Under the pieces are notes generated by a model. The model did not search any database and had not been told where the DNA came from. It saw only the letters and a list, made by a program, of their open reading frames with translations. Positions 7,591 to 15,339 of a stretch of 50,127 nt of DNA are shown piece after piece. Numbering within the stretch: position 1 is the stretch's first letter; each line of letters begins with the position of its first letter. The position numbers and the translations under genes are program-made. Source of the stretch: an uncultured Clostridia bacterium (GTDB lineage Bacteria > Bacillota > Clostridia > Tissierellales > Peptoniphilaceae); NCBI GenBank assembly GCA_947254025.1, contig CAMYBS010000008.1, positions 1 through 50,127 of the forward strand, read 5' to 3'.

Positions 7591-8982
7591 CTATTTATTG
7601 TAATTATTTATTAGATAATTGTTTATCGCCCTAACAATGCCTTGCATTTGGTAGCCCATCTTCTTTTGGTCTTCACTCACAACACAGATGCTGTAGTCAA
7701 GCTTATCAGACTCTATAAAGCTTACTAGCCAAGCGTTGTACTTACCCTTGCCAAGCTCTGCAGTACCAGTCTTAGCACCTATAGTGAAGCCCTTTCTATA
7801 CAAGGCCTTTGCTGTACCACTCTTCACAGTCTCTAGCATCGCTTCCTTTACTTTGTCAGCGTCCTCTTTATTGCCAACTGTCTTATACACTTCGCTCTTT
7901 GTTGATTCAAGCAAGGTGCCCTTATTGTCCTTGACCATCTTCACGATGTATGGCTTAAGCATTACACCTTCCTTGGCAATGGCGCTAGTCATCATAAGCA
8001 TATTAAGAGGGCTTACTAGTATTGAGCCTTGACCTATAGAGTCCGCTGCAAGCTCTGTTTTGCCTGCATCTCTATTGAACTTCGATTTAGCAAAAACTAA
8101 GTCAAATGTAAAGTCCTTGTCTATATAAAAGTCTTCTATAGTATCTAGGAATATATCCTTGTTCATGCTCATAACCTTGTTTATGAAGTAGGTGTTGATT
8201 GACCTGCTCATAGCAGCGTTTAGATCAACATCGCCATACTTCTTTGCACCAGAGTTTTTGAAGACATAAGAGTCGACTGTTTCGCTACCCGTGTCGGTGT
8301 AGCTTAAGTCTTTCTTTGCCTTTAATATCGCCATGGCACTTACTAGCTTAAATGTTGAGCCCGGCTGATATAGTCCTTGGGTCGCTCTATTTAGTAGTTC
8401 TCCGCCATTTGAATTGACAAAGTCGTCCCAGTTTTGATCTATAGTTGATGGATTGAAGCCAGGGTTTGAGTGCATAGCAAGCACTTCGCCTGTTCTGTTA
8501 TCCATGACTATGACTGCGCCTTTGTCCCTTGCAAAGTTCTTCTCTATAAGCGCTTCTAAGTTATTATCTATAGACAAAACTAGTGACTTACCAGCTCTGT
8601 CATTAAATATCTTTCTTATGTCCTTGAAGTAGTCGTCCTTGTCTGTGCCCGTTAAAACATCGTTGAATGTACTTTCAAGGCCTTGCTTGCCATACTTCTT
8701 GCTAGTGTAGCCAATGACGTGCGAGTACCTTTTTCCAAATGGATACATCCTTTCTTTCTCTTCGCCCTTGACCTTTGTCGCAGCAAGTATAACACCGTTT
8801 CTGTCATATATAGTGCCTCTAATAACATTCTCCTCGTCTACTCTGTTACGCCTGTTATAAGGATTGTTCTTTATATCATTTGCAAGAAATAATTGAAAGT
8901 ATGTTAGATAGAATATTATTCCAAAGAAGGCCGCTAAAAATATTATTAGTGAAATTATAATTCTCTTATTCGTTCTATCCAT
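7591..8982 (-). CDS. class B penicillin-binding protein (transpeptidase)
   Basis: A single N-terminal membrane anchor (IIISLIIFLAAFFGIIFYLTY) precedes a short dimerisation region and a transpeptidase domain. The active-site motifs are STFK (Ser209), SIN (Ser261-Asn263) and KTGT (Lys404). It crosslinks peptidoglycan outside the membrane, probably with the FtsW/RodA polymerase encoded just upstream. At about 463 residues it resembles the compact PbpA-type proteins found next to FHA and FtsW genes. A GTG at 8991 is possible, but GGAAGGTG is correctly spaced only for the ATG at 8982, giving an 8-base overlap with the FtsW/RodA gene. Confidence 0.93.
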   Translation of the reverse strand: MDRTNKRIIISLIIFLAAFFGIIFYLTYFQLFLANDIKNNPYNRRNRVDEENVIRGTIYDRNGVILAATKVKGEEKERMYPFGKRYSHVIGYTSKKYGKQGLESTFNDVLTGTDKDDYFKDIRKIFNDRAGKSLVLSIDNNLEALIEKNFARDKGAVIVMDNRTGEVLAMHSNPGFNPSTIDQNWDDFVNSNGGELLNRATQGLYQPGSTFKLVSAMAILKAKKDLSYTDTGSETVDSYVFKNSGAKKYGDVDLNAAMSRSINTYFINKVMSMNKDIFLDTIEDFYIDKDFTFDLVFAKSKFNRDAGKTELAADSIGQGSILVSPLNMLMMTSAIAKEGVMLKPYIVKMVKDNKGTLLESTKSEVYKTVGNKEDADKVKEAMLETVKSGTAKALYRKGFTIGAKTGTAELGKGKYNAWLVSFIESDKLDYSICVVSEDQKKMGYQMQGIVRAINNYLINNYNK

Positions 8983-10204
8983 CGACTTCACCTTCCATGC
9001 TCGATAGCTGAACCATAGCTAGAATTATGAAGGACGCTAGTATCGATGTGCCTCCGTAGGCAACGAAAGGAAGCGTTACCCCTGTTAGTGGTATAAGCTT
9101 TAGTACGCCTCCTAAGATTAAGAGGGCTTGCACTGAGAATAAAACTGCGCAGTTGAAGCTTAAGACCTTGTAGAAGGTATCGTTCGACTTAAGCGCTATC
9201 TTGAATATTCTTGAAATAAGCATTATGAATAACATAATGATGGCAATGCCAACTAGTGTACCCATCTCCTCACATATAGCTGAGAAGATAAAGTCGCTTG
9301 TCGCAACTGGTATAGTCTTAGGTAGACCTAAACCTATGCCTGTGCCAAGAAAACCGCCTGAACTGATGGCAAAGAGCGACTGCGTTATTTGTAGTCCGAT
9401 GCCATCCATATAGTCCCAAGGATTGATAAAGCTTAGTACTCTTACTCTTACGTGACTGAATAAGTAGTAGCTCACAACGCTCATCACTACAGCTAAGAGT
9501 AGGTTTACATACTTTAAGTACTTCTTCTTTTCAAAGACGAACTCGCTAAACATCATCATACCGTAGATGATGACTGCTGAGCCAAGGTCCTTTTGCAAGA
9601 AGAAACACATTATGAAGCTGTATGTTATTAGTGTAAAGATTTCAGGTCCATACTTCATATTGGCATACCTTTTGTAGTTCTTGTAGTAGATTGCTTGCAA
9701 GAATATATATAGTATCTTGATGAACTCACCTGGTTGGAACCTTACTGGTCCAAGCCTTATCCAGTTTCTCGCTCCATATTTCGTCTTACCTAGTACAAGT
9801 GTCAATATGAACAGTATGTAAATAAGTGCTAAGACTAGAAAGAACATCTTGTCAAACTTATTCTTCATCGCCGTCAATATAAAGATGGCGAGATAAAAAA
9901 CAAGTATACCTATGCTTATCCAGATAACTTGCTTAAAGCCACTTATCTCATCAAGCCTTAGTATCTCAAAGGTCCCTATTGAAAAGAGCATAGATACTAT
10001 AAGGTTTAAGTAGCGATCCGCCTTCGGTGATATCTTGATAAGCAAGATATTAAGTAAGTAGATAAGCACAAGCACGCCAGCTGTGTAATATATAAAATTA
10101 TTCGTTGGCTTCATGTCTTTGTAAAAGTAGAATAAACTTAGTTCTAATATTACAAACATAAAGACCAGTAGCAAAGGTCTTGCTATGTTTATTCTCTTTC
10201 TCAT
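8975..10204 (-). CDS. SEDS-family peptidoglycan polymerase (FtsW/RodA/SpoVE)
   Basis: This 409-residue polytopic protein of about ten helices carries SEDS landmarks: GARNWIRLGPVRFQPGEF, FLQKDLGSA, and GTGIGLGLPKTIPVATSDFIF..EEMG. SEDS proteins polymerise lipid II into glycan strands and act with a class B PBP, here the next gene. The start ATG directly follows the FHA gene's stop codon (TAGATG), with GGGAG upstream, so translation is coupled. Which morphogenetic role it has (division or elongation) cannot be told from sequence alone. Confidence 0.95.
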   Translation of the reverse strand: MRKRINIARPLLLVFMFVILELSLFYFYKDMKPTNNFIYYTAGVLVLIYLLNILLIKISPKADRYLNLIVSMLFSIGTFEILRLDEISGFKQVIWISIGILVFYLAIFILTAMKNKFDKMFFLVLALIYILFILTLVLGKTKYGARNWIRLGPVRFQPGEFIKILYIFLQAIYYKNYKRYANMKYGPEIFTLITYSFIMCFFLQKDLGSAVIIYGMMMFSEFVFEKKKYLKYVNLLLAVVMSVVSYYLFSHVRVRVLSFINPWDYMDGIGLQITQSLFAISSGGFLGTGIGLGLPKTIPVATSDFIFSAICEEMGTLVGIAIIMLFIMLISRIFKIALKSNDTFYKVLSFNCAVLFSVQALLILGGVLKLIPLTGVTLPFVAYGGTSILASFIILAMVQLSSMEGEVDG

Positions 10205-10624
10205 CTATAGCTCCCTGTTCACAAAAACAAATTTTATATCATTTACTTCTATGACGTCTCCGTCCTCAAGTATGACCTCGTCATCAATCTTAGTACCATT
10301 GACATAAGTGCCGTTTTTGCTACCAAGATCTCTTAGGTAATACTCGCCTCTGTCCTCTTCGATGATGAAGTGGTTCTTCGATATGAAATTGTAATCAAGC
10401 CTAATGTCTGAGTACCTATCGCGTCCCACACTTAAGCTCTCTCTAATTGGATATATCTTGTCCTTCGCTTCGTCATCAATGAGCTTTAAGTAAGCACCCT
10501 TCTTCGAAGCTTGAGTAGACTTTATATCTTGAAAGATCATCTTCGCTATTTGAAAGACGAAGAGATATATAATAATTATGAATACATACTTTAGTATCAT
10601 AGACAGTATTGAAAAAAAGTCCAC
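10205..10624 (-). CDS. membrane-anchored FHA-domain protein
   Basis: One N-terminal membrane helix (about residues 8-26) is followed by a linker and a forkhead-associated domain, a phosphothreonine-binding module. Its hallmarks are visible: SVGRDRYSDIRL, ISKNHFII and LRDLGSKNGTYVNG. It resembles FhaB-type proteins that sit with FtsW/RodA and PBPs and may recruit them in response to Ser/Thr kinase signalling. No such kinase is in the window. A GTG at 10624 has GAGGTG six bases before it and is preferred over a GTG at 10633. It is the first gene of the operon reaching cdaR. Confidence 0.88.
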   Translation of the reverse strand: MDFFSILSMILKYVFIIIIYLFVFQIAKMIFQDIKSTQASKKGAYLKLIDDEAKDKIYPIRESLSVGRDRYSDIRLDYNFISKNHFIIEEDRGEYYLRDLGSKNGTYVNGTKIDDEVILEDGDVIEVNDIKFVFVNREL

Positions 10625-10642
10625 AGCCTTCACCTCATATTT

Positions 10643-10648
10643 ATTTTA
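10643..10648 (-). promoter_or_regulatory. extended -10 promoter of the FHA-to-cdaR operon
   Basis: TGATAAAAT (extended -10) on the minus strand lies about 19 bases upstream of the GTG start. No good -35 is seen. It is divergent from the recX promoter. Confidence 0.5.
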
Positions 10649-10677
10649 TCACAAAGCAAGAGTTTTTGCTATGAATA

Positions 10678-10706
10678 TTGAAAAATATTTACTAATCTGT
10701 TAGAAT
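10678..10706 (+). promoter_or_regulatory. promoter of recX and the GIY-YIG gene
   Basis: TTGAAA (10678-10683) and TAGAAT (10701-10706) are separated by 17 bases, upstream of AGAGGTG and the recX ATG. Confidence 0.7.
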
Positions 10707-10724
10707 TAATTAAAGAGGTGTATT

Positions 10725-11165
10725 ATGAACGAGAAGGCTTATAACTATGCAATTAAATATTTGAAGAACATCAAGACTAAGAAGGACGTCTACGACTACC
10801 TAATACGTAAAGGCTTTAGTGACGAAGAGACTAGTGAGGTCTGTGACTATATAGAAGAAGTCGGCCTTGTTGATGACGATCTATACATTAAGTTCTTCGT
10901 TGAAGATAGCTTTCGCATTAAGAACAAGGGTGCAAGAAAGATCGCCTACGAGTTAAAGCAAAGAGGCATAGATGATGATAAGATTTACGAGGCGATGGAA
11001 GAAGCAAAAGATATGGAGTACGATGCACTTAAGGATGCATATGAAAGAAAACTCGACGCAACAAAGAGCGAGACTGACCAGTACAAAAGAAAGAACAAAA
11101 TCATTCGCTTCCTAATAAGTAGAGGCTTCGACTACTCAGACATTAAGGACATAGTTGATATATAA
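10725..11165 (+). CDS. recX: RecX-family regulator of RecA
   Basis: RecX proteins bind RecA filaments and limit recombinase activity. The protein begins with YAIKYLKNIKTKKDVYDYLIRKG and contains SFRIKNKGARKIAYELKQRGID, the characteristic three-helix repeats. At 146 residues it is near the short end of the family (about 150-270). AGAGGTG precedes the ATG. Its stop overlaps the start of the GIY-YIG gene by one base (TAATG), so the two form a small operon. The family call is good; activity towards RecA is by homology. Confidence 0.88.
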   Translation: MNEKAYNYAIKYLKNIKTKKDVYDYLIRKGFSDEETSEVCDYIEEVGLVDDDLYIKFFVEDSFRIKNKGARKIAYELKQRGIDDDKIYEAMEEAKDMEYDALKDAYERKLDATKSETDQYKRKNKIIRFLISRGFDYSDIKDIVDI

Positions 11166-11428
11166 TGAGTAAGCTCTACTACATCTACATGCTTAGGTGC
11201 AAGGACGGTTCCATATACACAGGCTACACAGACAACATCTACAAGCGCATAGAAAAGCACAGAAGTGGCAAGGGTGCGAAGTACACAAGAGGGCGTGGAC
11301 CCTTTGAGCTCGTCCACTACGAGAGCTTCTTAACAAAGGAAGAAGCCATGCAAAGAGAGGCAGCGATTAAGAAGATGACTAAAGAAGCAAAGTTAAAATT
11401 AATAGAGCGTGACGCAAAAAAAGAGTAG
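11165..11428 (+). CDS. GIY-YIG domain protein (UPF0213/YhbQ-like)
   Basis: The 87-residue protein is almost entirely a GIY-YIG nuclease fold: YYIYMLRCKDGSIYTGYTDN contains the GIY- and YIG-equivalent strands, and Arg28 occupies the conserved catalytic Arg position. A Glu further on (around residue 70, QREAAIKK) is likely the metal ligand. Small stand-alone members such as YhbQ are thought to be DNA-binding or nicking proteins, but their role is unsettled. It is translationally coupled to recX, which supports a DNA-repair context. Confidence 0.9.
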   Translation: MSKLYYIYMLRCKDGSIYTGYTDNIYKRIEKHRSGKGAKYTRGRGPFELVHYESFLTKEEAMQREAAIKKMTKEAKLKLIERDAKKE

Positions 11429-11447
11429 ACCAATCTGTCTACTCTTT
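11420..11447. terminator. bidirectional terminator between convergent genes
   Basis: An 11-bp perfect stem with a six-base loop (CAATCT) overlaps the stop codons of both convergent genes. A-rich sequence flanks it on the left, giving a good U-run for the minus strand. The plus-strand U-run is weak. Confidence 0.75.
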
Positions 11448-11828
11448 ATCTATATCTATATCTTGTTTTTTATCTGTACTTAATCTCGTAGTTCTTTTCT
11501 TCTTCCCTCTCTTTGCCATCGAGCCCATCGCTATAGCGACAAAGAGTGATGTAAAAGCACTCGTTAACGATATAACTACAAGCTTCAAATCAATTACCGA
11601 TGTTTGCAATATGCTTCTCTTGTTGCCCTTTATTAATAATAGAAAGGCAAAGACTATCAAACCTATAGTCGGTATATACTTTACAAACTTATACTTCATA
11701 AAGCTTACGTGCAAGAACAAAACAAGTACGGCAAAGACTAGTGCGACGACAAATAGTATCGCAGTCTCCGTCATATATGGTCTTACCTCTGTAAGTATTT
11801 TTTCTAAAATTGATTTTATAGTACCCAT
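11439..11828 (-). CDS. small membrane protein of unknown function
   Basis: I do not recognise this family. The predicted 129-residue protein has a short amphipathic N-terminus, about three hydrophobic helices (around residues 20-45, 50-70 and 85-105), and a very basic then acidic C-terminal tail (AKRGKKKRTTRLST, then DIDIDKE). A longer frame reaches 11882, but that would overlap its own promoter. AAGGTG is correctly spaced for the ATG at 11828, so that start is chosen. It has its own TTGCAA-N17-TATAAT promoter and is separated from the upstream lipoprotein gene. Confidence 0.7.
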   Translation of the reverse strand: MGTIKSILEKILTEVRPYMTETAILFVVALVFAVLVLFLHVSFMKYKFVKYIPTIGLIVFAFLLLIKGNKRSILQTSVIDLKLVVISLTSAFTSLFVAIAMGSMAKRGKKKRTTRLSTDKKQDIDIDKE

Positions 11829-11853
11829 TACTTCACCTTCAATATGATTACTT

Positions 11854-11882
11854 ATTATACAACATATGAGGGGTATTTGCAA
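11854..11882 (-). promoter_or_regulatory. promoter of the small membrane protein gene
   Basis: -35 TTGCAA (11877-11882) and -10 TATAAT (11854-11859) with a 17-base spacer on the minus strand, directly after the lipoprotein gene's stop. Confidence 0.75.
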
Positions 11883-11888
11883 GCGTAA

Positions 11889-13265
11889 TTATTTTATCTT
11901 TCTAGCTCCTAAGGATATGAATTTCTCTCTCCACATATTGCCATACTGACCAAGTGCCCACTCATTCATTATGATGTTCGAGTTTAGATCCATAGTAAAG
12001 ACTTCACTAGCTAAACGAGACCTATGCACCTCGTATGCGCACAGAGCTTTGTCCTTATATATCATCGCCATGGCCTTGTTAGGAGAACTGAACGCATCTC
12101 TAAGCTTAGGGAACTTCTCCTTCAATACCTCGTAATTAAAGTCAAGCTCATCAAAGTGCACTAAGTTTTTGTTTGGCCTCTTCATAACGAAGCTGTCCTT
12201 ATATAGACCAGGGTAGTTTATGTCTTCCTCTCTCTTCTTAAGTATCCAGTAGCCATTGTTCCTAGCAAGTGTAATGTTTCTTGCGTCGTTTGATATGTTC
12301 TTGAACTCGTCCATGCTATAGGTCTTAGTGTTATCAGTCTCTTCATCTTCTATAAGCTCACGAAGTGATGCCTTATTGTTCTGACTATAGTTGTCTAGAA
12401 AATATACACCTACGTCGCCGTTGTCCTTAAACCTCGACTCTATCTCATATGAAAAGTAGTCGTTGCCAACAAATAGAATCTTTCTAGCTCTATCTAGCTT
12501 TCTATTTTTATTTGCGTCATATAGCACAAGCGACTCAAAGGTATTAACATGATCATTAATAACTAAGAAGTCTTCTTGATATATGCCGTCCTTTTCAATA
12601 TTTACGCACTCAATCCTTGTAAAGCCATCGCGCCTTGGCACTAGTAAATAATCAAGCTCATATGCCTCGCCCTTGTATGGCTGCATGTATATGGTCTTGT
12701 ACTTAGGCACGCCATCTTCATCATTTCTAAGCCCTATCAGGAAACCTATGTCCTCATCTATGGCCTCGTGGGCTTCATCTTCCGTGCTCTCAACAAGACT
12801 AACTAGCTCTTTAAGATGCATCTCGTCAAGTGTCTTGTCTGTCTTAGTAAGTGTGTATAGATACTTACCAAGCTTAGTCATCATCTTGTCGCCATTAATG
12901 ATAAGGTCGTATCTAAAGCTTCCGTCCTCATACACTGAGTACACGTCTGCATATACGCCTTTGATGTCTTTAAGTTCTATCTTGTAATTGAAGAAGAGGT
13001 AGTCACTTAAGAGCACTCTCCTATACTTTAGCTTCGCACCCTTGATAAGATCGTTACCTATGATGTAGTCGTCACCACTTATATAGATGTAGTCGTCCAC
13101 TCTTAGTGATGAGTCGACTTCTCTTTGCTTTTCTTCAACGTCCATGATATCCTTTACTTGCCACACTCCATATAGGTCCGGGTTCGATACCCTCTGTCCT
13201 GTATTACATGAGGCTAGTAGCAGCATCATTAGGATGAGGCTCAATAAACTAAGAAGCTTTTTCAT
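11889..13265 (-). CDS. lipoprotein of unknown function, downstream of a two-component system
   Basis: The N-terminus is a lipoprotein signal: two Lys, a hydrophobic stretch and the lipobox LLASC with Cys20 as the lipidated residue. The remaining approximately 440 residues are hydrophilic and contain many short strand-like segments. I recognise no domain. The ATG at 13265 follows AAAGGAG at a seven-base spacing and overlaps the histidine kinase gene by 17 bases; a TTG six codons earlier is less likely. Placement after a kinase gene suggests an extracytoplasmic modulator or target of that kinase, which is inference from context only. No terminator is evident behind it. Confidence 0.82.
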   Translation of the reverse strand: MKKLLSLLSLILMMLLLASCNTGQRVSNPDLYGVWQVKDIMDVEEKQREVDSSLRVDDYIYISGDDYIIGNDLIKGAKLKYRRVLLSDYLFFNYKIELKDIKGVYADVYSVYEDGSFRYDLIINGDKMMTKLGKYLYTLTKTDKTLDEMHLKELVSLVESTEDEAHEAIDEDIGFLIGLRNDEDGVPKYKTIYMQPYKGEAYELDYLLVPRRDGFTRIECVNIEKDGIYQEDFLVINDHVNTFESLVLYDANKNRKLDRARKILFVGNDYFSYEIESRFKDNGDVGVYFLDNYSQNNKASLRELIEDEETDNTKTYSMDEFKNISNDARNITLARNNGYWILKKREEDINYPGLYKDSFVMKRPNKNLVHFDELDFNYEVLKEKFPKLRDAFSSPNKAMAMIYKDKALCAYEVHRSRLASEVFTMDLNSNIIMNEWALGQYGNMWREKFISLGARKIK

Positions 13266-14661
13266 CTTTGATCTCCTTTGCAAGCTTTACTGTGAACTTA
13301 GTGCCCTCATCTACTTTTGATTCGATATATATCTCTCCCTTATGCAGCTCAACTATCTCCTTAACGATGGCAAGGCCAATGCCAGTATGCGACTTTGACT
13401 TTTTACCTGTGTAGAACTTTTCGAAGATGTACTTAAGCTCTCCTTCTTCTATGCCGACTCCTTCATCGATGACGTCTATGAAGTAGCTGTCCTTGTCTTG
13501 ATAAAGGTTAACTGTTATAAGTCCTCTCTCTTTATTAAACTTAACAGCGTTATCAAGTAGATTAATTAGAACTTGCTTGATTCTGTTTTCATCGCCATAG
13601 TAAAGGTAGGAGGCGTCAGCAATGTTTAGCTCTATGCTCTCTTTGTTCTTCTCAAGCTTAGGGAAGACCTGCTTAGTGATGTCTTCAACGCAAATCTTAA
13701 GGTCGAAGTAGTCTTTATTAAGTGAGATTTTGCCCGAGATAAGACTTGAGAAGTCAAGCAGCTCTTCTAATAATGAGCTAAGTCTTTCACTCTCACTAAT
13801 AAGTATATCGTGAGCAAGCTCTGTTGTCTCTTGATCTAGCTCGCCATCTTTTAGTGTATATGCCCAGCCTGTTAATGATGTAAGAGGCGTTCTTAGTTCG
13901 TGTGAGATGTTTGCTATGAACTCATTCTTTAACTCGTCATGCTTAATTATCTCGTCTGATAGTATGTTCATCGCGTTTGATAGCGCGCCTATTTCATTCT
14001 TAAGCTTAAGTCTCGATTTATCCTTGTAGTTACCCTTCGACATGCGCATAGCTATCCTTGTAAGGTATTTGATTGGATTAACTATGGAGTCGCTTATGAA
14101 GTTAGAAATTATTATACAAACGAGCAAGACTAAAAGGCTTATTGCTGCTATGATGATGGAAAGCTTGTTCGTAAAATCATCAACTTGCCCTAAGCCGAAA
14201 AATAATCTTAAATAATATATAGGCTCCTCGTCGTGCATAACTGCCGTACTAACTGTTAAGACCCTCTTACCTGATGCAGAGTCGCGGCCTATCCAAGTCG
14301 CACTTGCGTTTTGAATAAGCTTGTCCATCTCAGGTGCTGTAGTGTACTTATAACCTTCCGAGTCAAACAGCACTGTGCCATCTAGGTCTAAAATTTCGAG
14401 CCTTTGATCGATATTGTTGTAGAAGAGGTTTGGATGCTGATTGATTGCTTCCTTTAGCTTCTCATTGCTTGTAAACCCGTAAAACTTTCTGTCGTAGTCA
14501 ACATACATGTCCAAGGTGTCCTTCGCGTTCTCTATAGTCTGATTGTAGTAGAACCTCTTGAACATATACGAGGAGAATATATTGATCAGTACAAGCGATA
14601 TAAAGACAAGCAAGATGAAGTTCTGCATCAAGCTCTTCTTTAAACTATTCTTTGTATTCAA
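13249..14661 (-). CDS. membrane sensor histidine kinase (PhoR/WalK class)
   Basis: Two membrane helices (about residues 13-33 and 165-187) flank an extracellular sensor segment of about 130 residues. They are followed by a HAMP linker, a dimerisation domain with phospho-acceptor His254 (FIANISHELRTPLTSLTGW), and an ATPase domain with N box (INLLDNAVKFN), DEGVGI and TGIGLAIV. It phosphorylates the response regulator encoded upstream, whose stop it overlaps by 17 bases. The start is a TTG at 14661, with AGAGGG eight bases before it. The stimulus is unknown. The pairing with addAB, rluD and a lipoprotein is unusual. Confidence 0.92.
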   Translation of the reverse strand: MNTKNSLKKSLMQNFILLVFISLVLINIFSSYMFKRFYYNQTIENAKDTLDMYVDYDRKFYGFTSNEKLKEAINQHPNLFYNNIDQRLEILDLDGTVLFDSEGYKYTTAPEMDKLIQNASATWIGRDSASGKRVLTVSTAVMHDEEPIYYLRLFFGLGQVDDFTNKLSIIIAAISLLVLLVCIIISNFISDSIVNPIKYLTRIAMRMSKGNYKDKSRLKLKNEIGALSNAMNILSDEIIKHDELKNEFIANISHELRTPLTSLTGWAYTLKDGELDQETTELAHDILISESERLSSLLEELLDFSSLISGKISLNKDYFDLKICVEDITKQVFPKLEKNKESIELNIADASYLYYGDENRIKQVLINLLDNAVKFNKERGLITVNLYQDKDSYFIDVIDEGVGIEEGELKYIFEKFYTGKKSKSHTGIGLAIVKEIVELHKGEIYIESKVDEGTKFTVKLAKEIKDEKAS

Positions 14662-15334
14662 AAGTAAATCCCTCTCCCCAAATAGTTTTTAAGTGTTCAG
14701 GATTCGATGGATCCTTCTCTATCTTCTTTCTAAGTCTGGATATGTTTACATCGACAAGCTTAGTATCCATTAGATAGTCGTAACCCCAGACGGTCTTTAC
14801 TATGTCCTTTCTCTTGACAAGTATGTTTGCATTCTCTATTAAATACTTGATGATGCCAAACTCAGTTGGTGTTAGCTCTATCAGCTCATCATCAACATAG
14901 AAGTCCTTTAGGTTTAAATCGACTCTGAACTTGCCAAGAACGATTTCTTTCTCTTCCTTCTTCTCATTGATAAGCCTTCTACTGATGGACTTGATCCTTA
15001 AGATAAGCTCCTTCGGGTTAAATGGCTTTGAAAGGTAGTCATCAGCTCCCGACTCAAAAGCGTTTATCTTGTCTATGTCCTCGCTCCTTGCAGTCAGCAT
15101 GATGATTGCCATGTTTGGATAGACTTCTCTAAGTATCTTAAGAAGCGTAATGCCATCCATCTTCACAAGCATGATGTCAAGTACTGCTATGTCAAAATTT
15201 ATTTCTTTGCACGCTTCAAGTGCTTCCTCCGCACTCGCATAGTCATTAACAAGGTAGCCTTCCTTCTCTAAGTTTATCTTAACAAACTTCCTTATTGCTG
15301 CTTCATCTTCAACTAATAGTATTCTGTAATCCAT
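14645..15334 (-). CDS. OmpR/PhoB-family response regulator
   Basis: The receiver domain (residues 1-120) has the acidic pair Glu9/Asp10, phospho-acceptor Asp53 (VLDIML), Thr in MLTAR and Lys in LSKPF. The C-terminal winged helix (TPTEFGIIKYLIENANILVKRKDI..VDVNISRLRKKIE..KTIWGEGF) is typical of OmpR-type DNA binding. GGAGTAGATGAT precedes the ATG at 15334, within and after the addA stop. It is cotranscribed with the kinase. OmpR-type regulators bind direct repeats with about 11-bp period, and such an array exists at 49149-49187, but a link is speculative. Confidence 0.94.
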   Translation of the reverse strand: MDYRILLVEDEAAIRKFVKINLEKEGYLVNDYASAEEALEACKEINFDIAVLDIMLVKMDGITLLKILREVYPNMAIIMLTARSEDIDKINAFESGADDYLSKPFNPKELILRIKSISRRLINEKKEEKEIVLGKFRVDLNLKDFYVDDELIELTPTEFGIIKYLIENANILVKRKDIVKTVWGYDYLMDTKLVDVNISRLRKKIEKDPSNPEHLKTIWGEGFTFEYKE

Positions 15335-15339
15335 ATCAT

